Assembly (NCBI RefSeq): GCF_900168325.1
Contig: NZ_FVZE01000001.1
Location: forward strand, 744,001-808,000
Origin: Novosphingobium mathurense
GTDB lineage: Bacteria; Pseudomonadota; Alphaproteobacteria; Sphingomonadales; Sphingomonadaceae
DNA length: 64,000 nucleotides
Direction of reading: 5' to 3'
This document shows, in pieces, positions 37,197 to 45,966 of the stretch (position 1 is the first letter of the stretch; the number at the start of each line of letters is the position of its first letter). A model generated the notes under the pieces. That model was not told the DNA's origin. It searched no databases and worked only from the letters and a program-made list of their open reading frames with translations. A program made the translations under genes and the position numbers.

Positions 37197-38828
37197 ATGG
37201 CTGACGTACAGCAGCAATCGCATGCACCTGAACCGAGTGCTTCGGACATCAAACTCGTCATTGCCGCATCCTCGATGGGCACCGTGTTCGAGTGGTACGA
37301 CTTCTTCATCTACGGAACGCTGGCCGGCATCATCGGCAAGACCTTCTTTCCATCCGGCAACGCGACGCTTGAAACGCTGCTGGTCTGGGCCGGTTTCGCG
37401 GTAGGCTTCGGCTTTCGTCCGCTCGGAGCGATCCTTTTCGGGTTCCTTGGGGACAAGCTGGGGCGCAAGTACACGTTCCTCGTGACCGTCACCTTGATGG
37501 GTATTGCCACGGCCGGCGTGGGCTTCATCCCATCGGCGGAAACCATCGGCCTTGCCGCACCTGCGATCATCCTGCTGCTGCGCATCATGCAGGGCCTCGC
37601 GCTCGGTGGGGAATATGGCGGTGCGGCTATCTACGTTTCGGAACATTCACCGCCCAATCGCCGTGGCTTCTTCACCGGTTTCATCCAGGCGAGCGTCGTT
37701 GGCGGATTTGTGCTCAGCCTGATCGTGGTCCTTACCTGCAAGGGACTGATGAGCGACGAATTCTGGAACGCCTGGGGTTGGCGCGTTCCCTTCCTGCTCA
37801 GCATGATCCTGCTTGCCATCTCCTTGTGGATGCGCCTCAAGCTTTCCGAAAGCCCGGTGTTCAAGGCGATGCGCGAAGAAGGCGAGATCGCGGGTAACCC
37901 CTTTGTCGAGAGCTTTACGTATCCGGGCAACAAGAAGCGCATATTCATCGCGCTGTTCGGCATTGCGGCGGGGCTGACGGTGATCTGGTACACGGCGATG
38001 TTCTCCGCGCTCAGCTTCCTCAAGGGCGCGATGCGCATGGAAGCGACGACGGCGGAAATCATCATCGGCATTTCCGCAGGGCTCGGCATGGTCTTCTTCG
38101 TGCTGTTCGGCGCACTCTCGGACAGGGTCGGTCGCAAGAAGCCGATCGTGTGGGGGTACTTCGCTACGCTGGTGCTGATGTTCCCGCTGTTCTGGACGAT
38201 CGGCGCCCATGCCAACCCCGGTCTCGCGCAGGCCAATGCAGACTCGCCGGTCGCTGTGTCTGGCCCCGACTGTCATTACAATCCCTTCGCTTCCGCGCAG
38301 GAGAGCGACTGCGGCAAGCTGTTGGAAGACCTGACCGCTGCAGGCATCACCTATGAACTCGCCGGCAGCCCCGAACTCGAACTCCGCATCGGCGGCGAGA
38401 CACTGCCGCTTGCGACCTATCCGTGGGAGGACAAGGAAGCGCGCAACGCCAAGTTGAAAGGCTGGCTGACCGACGCGGGTTACGACCTTGGAGTCGTCAG
38501 GCCAAGCGTCACGGATGCCCTTGTGATCGGCGTCATGCTGCTGGTTTTTATGGCTCTGTCCGGCGCAACATACGGGCCTGTCGCCGCACTTCTGTCGGAA
38601 ATGTTTCCCCCGCGCATCCGTTACAGCTCGATGTCCATTCCCTATCACATCGGAACCGGCTACTTCGGCGGCTTCCTGCCGCTGATTTCGAGCTATATGG
38701 TCGCGACCAGCGGGAATCCTTACCAGGGCCTGTGGTACACCTGGGGCATCGTTGCGATTGCCCTGGTGGTCGCAGTCTGGGGTTTGCGGGGCGGTCCCCC
38801 GCGCGATTACGGTGAAGATGCTGCCTGA
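37197..38828 (+). CDS. MHS-family MFS transporter with a periplasmic Cys-containing insert
   Basis: 543 aa, about 12 helices. Metabolite:H+ symporter signatures: FEWYDFFIYGTLAGI in helix 1, GFLGDKLGRKYTF after helix 2, and GLALGGEYGGAAIYV in helix 4-5. Between helices 9 and 10 lies an insert of about 90 residues, predicted periplasmic, with two cysteines in PDCHYNPF and SDCGKLLE that could pair. The same arrangement occurs in the other MHS transporter here (52198-53862). The substrate is unknown. The 3' end overlaps alr by 11 bp. Confidence 0.88.
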   Translation: MADVQQQSHAPEPSASDIKLVIAASSMGTVFEWYDFFIYGTLAGIIGKTFFPSGNATLETLLVWAGFAVGFGFRPLGAILFGFLGDKLGRKYTFLVTVTLMGIATAGVGFIPSAETIGLAAPAIILLLRIMQGLALGGEYGGAAIYVSEHSPPNRRGFFTGFIQASVVGGFVLSLIVVLTCKGLMSDEFWNAWGWRVPFLLSMILLAISLWMRLKLSESPVFKAMREEGEIAGNPFVESFTYPGNKKRIFIALFGIAAGLTVIWYTAMFSALSFLKGAMRMEATTAEIIIGISAGLGMVFFVLFGALSDRVGRKKPIVWGYFATLVLMFPLFWTIGAHANPGLAQANADSPVAVSGPDCHYNPFASAQESDCGKLLEDLTAAGITYELAGSPELELRIGGETLPLATYPWEDKEARNAKLKGWLTDAGYDLGVVRPSVTDALVIGVMLLVFMALSGATYGPVAALLSEMFPPRIRYSSMSIPYHIGTGYFGGFLPLISSYMVATSGNPYQGLWYTWGIVAIALVVAVWGLRGGPPRDYGEDAA

Positions 38829-39861
38829 ATTACCCGAGCCGCCGCTGCGGCTGAATCTTGATTGGAATGCCCTGAAAGCCAATTGGCTGGCCATGGACCG
38901 CCTCTCGGGCAAGGCCCGGGCCGGGGCCGCGGTTAAGGCCGACGGCTACGGTCTGGGTGCGCGCAAGGCCGCCGCCGTGCTCCGCGATGCCGGTTGTCGC
39001 GACTTTTTCGTTGCGCACTGGGCGGAGGCGGCCGAACTGCTCGATCTCGTCGATCCCGCCTCGATATCGGTCCTGCATGGACCGCAGTCGCCGGCCGATT
39101 GTGCCTATGGACAGGCGATAGGAGCCAAGCCGGTCATCAATTCGCTCTCGCAAGCGCAGCGTTGGCTCGATGCCGGCGGAGGCACTTGCGACCTCATGAT
39201 CGATACCGGCATGAATCGCCTCGGCGTGCCGATGCGAGAAATCGGCAGTGAGGTCCTCGCCCGTCTCGACGTCGACGTACTGCTCTCGCATCTCGTCTCG
39301 TCCGAGGAGGATACTCCCCTCAACGCCTTGCAGTGCAGCAGATGGAAGGAGGCGCGCAAGGCCATTGCGCATAGGAACGCTAGCCTTGCGAACTCGGCCG
39401 GCATCACGCTTGGTTCTGAATTTCATGGAGATATCACGCGGCCGGGCGTTTCGCTTTACGGCGGGATTCCGCGCCCCTGTTTGGGACAGCTGATCCGTCA
39501 GGTCGTTCGCCCCGAAGCGATGATCATGCAGGTACGCCACGTCGCGGCGGGAGAAACCGTGGGCTACAATGCGACCTTCACGGCAAAGGCGCCGATGCGG
39601 CTCGGTACCGTTTCCACTGGATATGCCGATGGTTATCTGCGCTGCTGGTCCAACAAGGGCTTTTTTGAGGCAAATGGCGCAAAACTGCCGGTTCTTGGCC
39701 TCGTCAGCATGGATATGACAGTGATCGACCTGACCGATGCAAACGATATCGGTGAGGGCGACTGGGTTGCGGCCTCCTACGACCTGCCTGGTGCCGCTGC
39801 CGCATCGGGCCTGACCCAGTACGAACTGCTCACTCTCCTGGGTCGCCGGTTCCAGCGCTAA
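38818..39861 (+). CDS. alr: Alanine racemase
   Basis: 347 aa. PLP enzyme interconverting L- and D-alanine for peptidoglycan. The PLP lysine is in AAVKADGYGLG near residue 41; DTGMNRLGV, NSAGITL, TRPGVSLYG and the catalytic Tyr in TVGYNATF near 240 are all present. The chosen ATG at 38818 lies in the end of the MHS transporter gene, so the two are translationally linked. The length is slightly short but complete for sphingomonads. Confidence 0.92.
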   Translation: MLPELPEPPLRLNLDWNALKANWLAMDRLSGKARAGAAVKADGYGLGARKAAAVLRDAGCRDFFVAHWAEAAELLDLVDPASISVLHGPQSPADCAYGQAIGAKPVINSLSQAQRWLDAGGGTCDLMIDTGMNRLGVPMREIGSEVLARLDVDVLLSHLVSSEEDTPLNALQCSRWKEARKAIAHRNASLANSAGITLGSEFHGDITRPGVSLYGGIPRPCLGQLIRQVVRPEAMIMQVRHVAAGETVGYNATFTAKAPMRLGTVSTGYADGYLRCWSNKGFFEANGAKLPVLGLVSMDMTVIDLTDANDIGEGDWVAASYDLPGAAAASGLTQYELLTLLGRRFQR

Positions 39862-39890
39862 ACGCTTCGCTGAGAACCTTTTGCTGCGCA

Positions 39891-39904
39891 GCAATTTGTG
39901 TTGC
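39891..39904. promoter_or_regulatory. Likely PhaR operator
   Basis: A perfect 14-bp palindrome, TTGCTGCGCAGCAA, lies 53 bp before the phaR start. PhaR repressors bind TGC-rich sequences of this kind and control their own gene (established in other alphaproteobacteria), so autoregulation is likely here. A degenerate second element (GTTGCATCGCGACAA) follows at once. Confidence 0.55.
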
Positions 39905-39957
39905 ATCGCGACAAGGCGGGGTGGTAACGTAAGCCACTGTCTGGACGGGGATTGGTC

Positions 39958-40515
39958 ATGGCTGAAGCGGCGTCGCACGACGACAACACTGTTATAATCA
40001 AAAAATATGCAAACCGGCGGCTCTATAACACGCAATCGTCGAGCTACATCACGCTTGAGCATCTGGCGAAGATGACGCGTGAAGGCGTGGACTACAAAGT
40101 GCTCGACGCAAAGAGCGGAACCGACATCACGCACACGATCCTCACGCAGATCATCATGGAGGAAGAATCCAACGGTGAGCAGATGCTCCCGGTGAATTTC
40201 CTGCGTGAGCTGATCAGCATGTACGGCAATTCGATGCAGTCGCTGATCCCGCACTATCTCGAAGCGTCGATGGAAAATTTCCGCGCCAACCAGACCAAGT
40301 TGCACAAGGCTTTCGAGGATAGCCTGGGCAACAATCCGCTCGCCAAGCTGGCTGAGCAGAACATGGCGATGTTCAAGGCTGCCGCCGCTGCCTTCATGCC
40401 CGGATCAGAGAAGGGCGAGAGCAAGCCTGCAGCTCCGGCAGAGGGAGACGACCTCTCCGCACTGCGCGATCAGATGGCAGAAATTCAGAAGAGGCTTGAC
40501 GCGCTGGGCAAATAA
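39958..40515 (+). CDS. phaR: Polyhydroxyalkanoate synthesis repressor PhaR
   Basis: 185 aa. The N-terminal PHB/PHA accumulation regulator domain begins IIKKYANRRLYNTQSSSYITL and holds the DNA-binding part; a second conserved block (ILTQIIMEEESNGEQMLPV) follows. The C-terminus is variable and ends in a short coiled coil (LRDQMAEIQKRLDAL). PhaR senses polyhydroxyalkanoate granules and represses phasin and PHA genes. No PHA synthase genes are in the window. A TGC palindrome upstream suggests autoregulation. Confidence 0.92.
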   Translation: MAEAASHDDNTVIIKKYANRRLYNTQSSSYITLEHLAKMTREGVDYKVLDAKSGTDITHTILTQIIMEEESNGEQMLPVNFLRELISMYGNSMQSLIPHYLEASMENFRANQTKLHKAFEDSLGNNPLAKLAEQNMAMFKAAAAAFMPGSEKGESKPAAPAEGDDLSALRDQMAEIQKRLDALGK

Positions 40516-40617
40516 AGGCCAGCGGGGTGCGTTCCGGCCTCGGGTGATCCCGCGGCCGGCCCCGATTCATGCGACGGATGGTCTGTCGCATTGCAGCAAG
40601 TCAGGAAGAACGCACCC

Positions 40618-42156
40618 GTGTCCGCCATTCGCCACGCCCTCTCGACCAAGCGCGAGGACGATTTCGCCCAGTGGTACCAGGAAGTCATTTCCGAGGCTGA
40701 AATGGCCGAGGAATCAGGCGTCCGCGGCTGCATGGTCATCAAGCCCTGGGGCTATGGCATCTGGGAGCGCATCCAGCGCCTCATGGATGACATGATCAAG
40801 GCGGCGGGCGTCCAGAACTGCTACTTCCCGCTATTCATTCCGCTGTCCTACTTCGCCAAGGAAGCCGAGCACGTCGAAGGCTTCGCGAAGGAAATGGCGG
40901 TCGTCACGCATCACCGCCTTGTCGCTGACGGCAAGGGCGGGCTGGTGCCGGATCCCGAAGCGAAGCTTGAAGAGCCGCTGATCGTCCGTCCGACTTCCGA
41001 AACCGTGATCGGCGCGGCAATGGCGCGTTGGGTCCAGTCCTGGCGCGACCTGCCGCTTCTGACCAACCAGTGGGCCAACGTCGTGCGCTGGGAAATGCGC
41101 ACGCGCATGTTCCTGCGCACCAGCGAGTTTCTCTGGCAGGAAGGCCACACCGCCCACGCCGATCGTGACGATGCGATGGTAGAGACGCTGCGGGCACTTG
41201 AGATGTACCGCGCTTTCGCTGAAGGTCCGCTGGCGATGCCGGTGATCGCCGGTGAGAAGCCCGAGAACGAACGCTTCCCCGGTGCCGTGGCCACCTACTC
41301 CATCGAAGCGATGATGCAGGACGGCAAGGCGCTCCAGGCAGGCACCTCGCACTACCTGGGCACCGGTTTCGCCAAGGCGGCGGGCATCCAGTACCAGGAC
41401 AAGGAAGGCACCCAGCAGTACGCCCACACGACGAGCTGGGGTACTTCGACGCGCATGATCGGCGGCCTGATCATGACCCATGGTGACGACGACGGCTTGC
41501 GCGTCCCGCCGATGGTCGCGCCGCACCAGATCGTCATACTGCCGATGCTGCGCGAAAACGACGAGGACGAGGCCCTGCTGGCCTATTGCGAGGAACTGCG
41601 CGCAGCGCTTGCTTCGCAGTCGGCACTGGGCGAGCCGGTGCGCGTTCTGCTCGACAAGCGTCCGGGCAAGGCCACCCAGAAGCGCTGGGCTTGGGTCAAG
41701 AAGGGCGCCCCCCTGATCCTCGAGATCGGTGGCCGCGATGCTGCGGGGGGACAGGTCTCCATGCTGCGCCGCGATCGCCTGTGGAACGACAAGGCCAAGG
41801 CCAACTTCGTCGGTCTCGCGAGGGAAGACTTCATCGCGCGAGCCGCCTCGGAAATCGAGGATATCCAGTCCTCGCTCTTCGCAGAGGCTCGTGCCAAGCG
41901 CGATGCGAACATCACCCGCGTTACCAGCTTCGATGAAGTGGTCGCCTTCTTCTCGGAAGACAAGCGCTACCCGGGCTGGGTCGAGGTCGAATGGGCGCGT
42001 CCGACCGGCGATGAGCTGGAAGACGCGATCAAGCGGCTCAAGGAACTCAAGCTGACCATGCGCAACACCCCGCTCGATGCCGAGCCGGTGACGGGTAACT
42101 GCATTTTCACGGGACGTCCGGCGGTCGAAAGGATATACGTCGCAAGGGCTTACTGA
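40618..42156 (+). CDS. proS: Prolyl-tRNA synthetase, archaeal/eukaryotic-like type
   Basis: 512 aa. Class II synthetase with RPTSETVIGAAMARW (motif 2 region) and TRMIGGLIMTHGDDDGL (motif 3). The beginning GVRGCMVIKPWGYGIWERIQ and the C-terminal domain are those of the archaeal/eukaryotic-like ProRS, not the bacterial form with an editing insert. This type is known in sphingomonads and Deinococcus-Thermus. A GTG at 40618 preceded by AGGAAG at the right distance is the preferred start; a TTG at 40591 is less likely. Confidence 0.93.
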   Translation: MSAIRHALSTKREDDFAQWYQEVISEAEMAEESGVRGCMVIKPWGYGIWERIQRLMDDMIKAAGVQNCYFPLFIPLSYFAKEAEHVEGFAKEMAVVTHHRLVADGKGGLVPDPEAKLEEPLIVRPTSETVIGAAMARWVQSWRDLPLLTNQWANVVRWEMRTRMFLRTSEFLWQEGHTAHADRDDAMVETLRALEMYRAFAEGPLAMPVIAGEKPENERFPGAVATYSIEAMMQDGKALQAGTSHYLGTGFAKAAGIQYQDKEGTQQYAHTTSWGTSTRMIGGLIMTHGDDDGLRVPPMVAPHQIVILPMLRENDEDEALLAYCEELRAALASQSALGEPVRVLLDKRPGKATQKRWAWVKKGAPLILEIGGRDAAGGQVSMLRRDRLWNDKAKANFVGLAREDFIARAASEIEDIQSSLFAEARAKRDANITRVTSFDEVVAFFSEDKRYPGWVEVEWARPTGDELEDAIKRLKELKLTMRNTPLDAEPVTGNCIFTGRPAVERIYVARAY

Positions 42157-42174
42157 TCGAATGCAGGAGGGGAC

Positions 42175-42765
42175 GTGTTCGCGGCAATCAAGTATAACCT
42201 CGCCAACCTGACGAACTTCTCGGGCCGCGATGCGCGGCCCACGTTCTGGCTCTACGTCCTCTTCCTTGTCATCGCGCAATATGTTGTGGGCCTTGTGATC
42301 TCGCTGCCATTGATGGGCGGGATGATGCAGGGGGTCATGGACGGCGTGAAGAATGGCATGTCCGAAGCGGAACTGCAGGCGCAGATGCTGGCTCGAATGA
42401 CCGGCCCGATGCGCTCGGCGATGATTTTCTCGATGGGGTTATACCTCGTATCGTCGGCGCTGCTAGTCGCGTCCTTTGTGCGTCGCCTGCACGATTCCAA
42501 CCGCCCGGGCTGGATTGCCGCCATCGCCTTCCTCTTCGTCCTGGGTGCACAGGCGGCATCGATGGCGAACATGGACCGGCTGATCGATGCAATGTCGATC
42601 TCGGCTACGGCTTCGGGCAGTCCCGAGGCGATCCTCGCGGCGCAGGGGCCGTTGATCTATGCCAGCATGTTATCCTGGCTCGGCATGTTGATCGTCATCG
42701 TTTTCGGTGTCTGGCCCTCGACCGACGGCCCTAATCGCTACGGTGAGGAACCGGTCGGCGACTGA
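42175..42765 (+). CDS. DUF805 membrane protein
   Basis: 196 aa from a GTG start with an excellent ribosome-binding site (GGAGGGG). DUF805 pattern: FSGRDARPTFWLYVLF near the N-terminus, the FVRRLHDSNRPGWIA motif near residue 105, and WPSTDGPNRYG at the end, with four membrane helices. A Met-rich loop (GGMMQGVMDGVKNGM) lies between helices 1 and 2. The function is unknown. It lies 18 bp after proS. Confidence 0.82.
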   Translation: MFAAIKYNLANLTNFSGRDARPTFWLYVLFLVIAQYVVGLVISLPLMGGMMQGVMDGVKNGMSEAELQAQMLARMTGPMRSAMIFSMGLYLVSSALLVASFVRRLHDSNRPGWIAAIAFLFVLGAQAASMANMDRLIDAMSISATASGSPEAILAAQGPLIYASMLSWLGMLIVIVFGVWPSTDGPNRYGEEPVGD

Positions 42766-42773
42766 CCCTTGCG

Positions 42774-43019
42774 ATGCGGGCGGCGATCGCGGTTGCAGCG
42801 GCCGTCGCCTGTAACGTCTGGCGTCGCCGCACCGATGCGCCGGAATGGGAAGCGGAGCCTGTCGTCGCCCCCAAAGCGCAGACCACCGGCAAGCTGGAGG
42901 CCTTGCGCGGCGACGACTGGTTGCCGGGCGTAAGTGCGATCGCCACCGATGGCAGCGAGCGCCCGGTGGCGAGCGCGGTGTCGGTCGGCGGTTATGAACC
43001 GCTTGCCGCGCAAGAGTGA
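42774..43019 (+). CDS. Hypothetical small protein between the DUF805 gene and rnr
   Basis: 81 aa, 8 bp after the DUF805 stop. A short hydrophobic N-terminus (MRAAIAVAAAVACNVW) is followed by a polar body with no motif I recognise. Codon third positions are mostly G or C, as in real genes of this genome, and the spacing fits an operon. There is no clear ribosome-binding site. It could be a small membrane-anchored protein, or a chance frame in the leader of rnr. Confidence 0.4.
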   Translation: MRAAIAVAAAVACNVWRRRTDAPEWEAEPVVAPKAQTTGKLEALRGDDWLPGVSAIATDGSERPVASAVSVGGYEPLAAQE

Positions 43020-43065
43020 GGCCAGCGCCATTGTAATCCGGCGACATCGGGGCCATGGCAGGGAC

Positions 43066-45321
43066 ATGGCTCCCAAGACACGGCCCGCGCCGGGCCTGCC
43101 GACGCGCAAGCAGATCCTCGACTTCATCGCCAATTCCCCCGTTCCTGCGGGCAAGCGCGAAATCGCGCGCGAATTCGGCCTTAAGGGACAGGAGAAGATT
43201 CAGCTCAAGGCGCTGCTCAAGGACATGGCCGAAGAGGGCCTGATCGACGGCAAGCGTACCGCGTTTCACAAGATGGGCGGCTTGCCCAAGGTCACCGTCC
43301 TGCGCGTCGTAGACATCGACGAGGGCGATGCGATCGCGGTACCCGATACGTGGCAGCCAGAGGACGCGACCCCGCCGCCGCGCATTCGCCTCGTCGAGAA
43401 GGGCCGCAGCGCACTCAAGGTGGGTGACCGCGTCCTGTCGCGCACCGAAGAGTCGAACACGGGCTGGCGGGCCTGGCCGATGAAGAAACTGGCGCTGCGC
43501 TCTGAACAGATGCTCGGCGTGGTCGAAATCGACGGTGGCGGCAAGCCATGGCTGGCCCCGGTCGACAAGCGCATCCGTCATTCCTCGCCGATCTCGGACT
43601 TGGGCGGTGCGGAGAAGGGCGAACTCGTGCTCGCCGAGCCGGTGGGACGATCTGCCCGCGCATCGGTCAAGGTCACGCAGGTGCTTGGCGAACCGCTCGC
43701 GCCCAAGGCATTCAGCCTGATTGCGATCCACAAGCACGGCATTCCGAACCATTTTACGCAGGAAACGCTGGACGAAGCGCAACTCGTCGCGAAGATGCCG
43801 CTCAGCCAGGACAAGCGTGAGGACCTGCGCCACCTGCCGATCGTCGCCATCGATCCATCCGATGCGCGCGACCATGACGACGCCATCTGGGCCGAGCCGG
43901 ATGGGGAAGGCGGCTTTCGCGCCCTTGTCGCGATTGCCGACGTTTCTTTCTACGTACGACCGGGCGGCGATATCGACCGCGAGGCGCGCCGCCGCGGCAA
44001 TTCGGTCTATTTCCCCGACCGCGTCGTGCCGATGCTGCCGGAAATTCTCTCCGCCGACGTGTGTTCCCTGCGTTCGGGCGAGGATCGTGCGGCCATGGCC
44101 TGCCACATGCGCATCGATGCAACGGGCAAGGTCGTCGAATGGCGCTTCACCCGCGCCATCGTGCGCATCGACGAGGTGATCGCCTACGAAGATGCGCAGG
44201 CGCGCATCGATGATGGCAGCGCCGCAGATAACCTCAAGCACTTGTGGGAATGCTGGAAGGCACTGGCCGAAGCGCGCCACAAACGCGACCCGCTCGAACT
44301 CGAGCTGCCCGAACGCCGGGTCAAGCTTGATGAGCAGGGCCGTATCACCGAGATCGCCGTGCGCGAGAGGCTGGATGCCCACCGCGTGGTCGAGGACTTC
44401 ATGATCGCCGCCAACGTGGCTGCCGCCAAGGCGCTGGAGGCCAAGGTCGCCCCGGTGGTCTACCGCGTTCACGAAACGCCGAGCCGCGAAAAGCTCGTCG
44501 CGCTCAAGGATTACCTCGCAACGTTCGGCAAGAAACTGGCGCTGGGGCAGGTCATCACGCCGGGCCTGTTCAACCGCATGCTGAAGGACATCGCTGACGA
44601 GGCCGAAAAGGCCCTGATCATGGAAGCGGTCCTGCGCAGCCAGACGCAGGCTTATTACGGACCGCGCAACGAAGGTCACTTCGGCCTTGCTCTCGGGTCC
44701 TATGCACACTTCACTTCGCCGATCCGGCGCTATGCCGACCTGCTCGTCCATCGCGCACTGGTCGATGCCTACGGCCTGGAGCAGCCCAAGCCGCATGGCG
44801 ATATCCCAGCGACCTCCGGCCTGTCCGAACGCGACCGGGACGACCTGGGCCGGATCAGCGACGCCATCTCCTCGGCCGAACGCCGCGCCATGGAAGCCGA
44901 GCGCGAAACGATCGACCGTTATGTTGCCGCATGGCTCTCCTCGCGCGTTGGCGACGTTTTCGATACGCGCATTACCGGTGTCCAGAAGTTCGGCTTCTTC
45001 GCGACGATCATCGGATTGGGCGGGGACGGGCTGGTGCCGGTATCGACGCTGGGCGACGAGCGCTTCGCCTACGACGAGAAATCGCAGGTGCTCGAAGGGG
45101 AACAGACCGGAACGAGCTATGCCATGGGCCAGATCCTGCGCCTGCGTCTGGCCGAGGCAAATCCGCTGACCGGCGCCCTCAAATTCGAGCTGGAAGAGGG
45201 CGGCTCAGGCCAGATCGAACAGCGCGGAAAGCCGATGCCGCTGAAAAAGCGTGGAAAACATTTCGTGGGGAAGCGCGGCCGTCCAGGCAACATTCGGCAT
45301 CAGGGCCGAAACAAGCGCTGA
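43066..45321 (+). CDS. rnr: Ribonuclease R
   Basis: 751 aa. An N-terminal winged-helix region (TRKQILDFIANSPVPAGKRE) precedes cold-shock-like domains and the RNB catalytic domain with IDPSDARDHDDAIWAE, whose Asp residues bind the metal. YAHFTSPIRRYADLLVHR is the typical RNB end. An S1 domain (GDVFDTRITGVQKFGFFA) and a basic tail (KKRGKHFVGKRGRP) follow. It digests structured RNA 3' to 5'. The start at 43066 (MAPKTRPAPG) fits homologues; the frame extends upstream but is not conserved. Confidence 0.95.
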   Translation: MAPKTRPAPGLPTRKQILDFIANSPVPAGKREIAREFGLKGQEKIQLKALLKDMAEEGLIDGKRTAFHKMGGLPKVTVLRVVDIDEGDAIAVPDTWQPEDATPPPRIRLVEKGRSALKVGDRVLSRTEESNTGWRAWPMKKLALRSEQMLGVVEIDGGGKPWLAPVDKRIRHSSPISDLGGAEKGELVLAEPVGRSARASVKVTQVLGEPLAPKAFSLIAIHKHGIPNHFTQETLDEAQLVAKMPLSQDKREDLRHLPIVAIDPSDARDHDDAIWAEPDGEGGFRALVAIADVSFYVRPGGDIDREARRRGNSVYFPDRVVPMLPEILSADVCSLRSGEDRAAMACHMRIDATGKVVEWRFTRAIVRIDEVIAYEDAQARIDDGSAADNLKHLWECWKALAEARHKRDPLELELPERRVKLDEQGRITEIAVRERLDAHRVVEDFMIAANVAAAKALEAKVAPVVYRVHETPSREKLVALKDYLATFGKKLALGQVITPGLFNRMLKDIADEAEKALIMEAVLRSQTQAYYGPRNEGHFGLALGSYAHFTSPIRRYADLLVHRALVDAYGLEQPKPHGDIPATSGLSERDRDDLGRISDAISSAERRAMEAERETIDRYVAAWLSSRVGDVFDTRITGVQKFGFFATIIGLGGDGLVPVSTLGDERFAYDEKSQVLEGEQTGTSYAMGQILRLRLAEANPLTGALKFELEEGGSGQIEQRGKPMPLKKRGKHFVGKRGRPGNIRHQGRNKR

Positions 45322-45342
45322 GAAATCCGGTAGTCGGCGCCT

Positions 45343-45798
45343 CTAGCTGAGGCGTTCGATCGCCGCTTCGTCGAGCGTGCCGGGAACGACGAAGACCGGG
45401 CAGGTCATCTGCCCGATACCGGCCCCGGTGAAGTGCGCGACCAGTGGCCCCGGTCCGCCTTCCCTGGCCGCGCCGAGCACGAGCGCGGACACTTCGGGGT
45501 GCTCCTTCAGGTACTCGCGCACGACCTTGATGTCCTCGCCCATCCGCACCGCGATGACCGGCATCTTTGCGCCCTGCGAGAGCAGGTTGCCGGCGGCGGC
45601 CGTCACCAGCGTTTCGGCGCGGGCGCGGGCTTCTTCCTCGATGGTGGCCTGGACGCCGCCGAAGGCGTTGAAAGGTTGCGGCGGAACGAGGGCGAGAAGA
45701 TGCAGCGCCCCGTCGGTTTTGGCCGCGCGCCGCGCCGCGAATTGCAGGGCGACAAGCGCCTCATCGGTTTCATCGACGATTACCAGATAGACCCGCAT
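45343..45798 (-). CDS. Universal stress protein family
   Basis: 151 aa, Usp fold: MRVYLVIVDETDEALVALQFAARRA at the start and SALVLGAAREGGPGPLVAHFTG near the end, the latter with a nucleotide-binding-like glycine pattern but not the full ATP motif. The role is general stress tolerance; the exact activity is unknown. Convergent with rnr, with 21 bp between and a small 6-bp hairpin across the stop. Confidence 0.85.
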   Translation of the reverse strand: MRVYLVIVDETDEALVALQFAARRAAKTDGALHLLALVPPQPFNAFGGVQATIEEEARARAETLVTAAAGNLLSQGAKMPVIAVRMGEDIKVVREYLKEHPEVSALVLGAAREGGPGPLVAHFTGAGIGQMTCPVFVVPGTLDEAAIERLS

Positions 45799-45966
45799 CT
45801 TTTACCCCTCTTTCCCGAACTTATCGGGCCATTCGAATGTCGGTGCAAGCCATCAGGAATTCGAATTAGCGTTGTGAAGATGCTTGTATGGACGCTGTAA
45901 CTTGTCCAAGGAAAGATCGATCCAGAAATGACCTCCCCAGGATGAACAAGGGACTCAAACGCTTCC

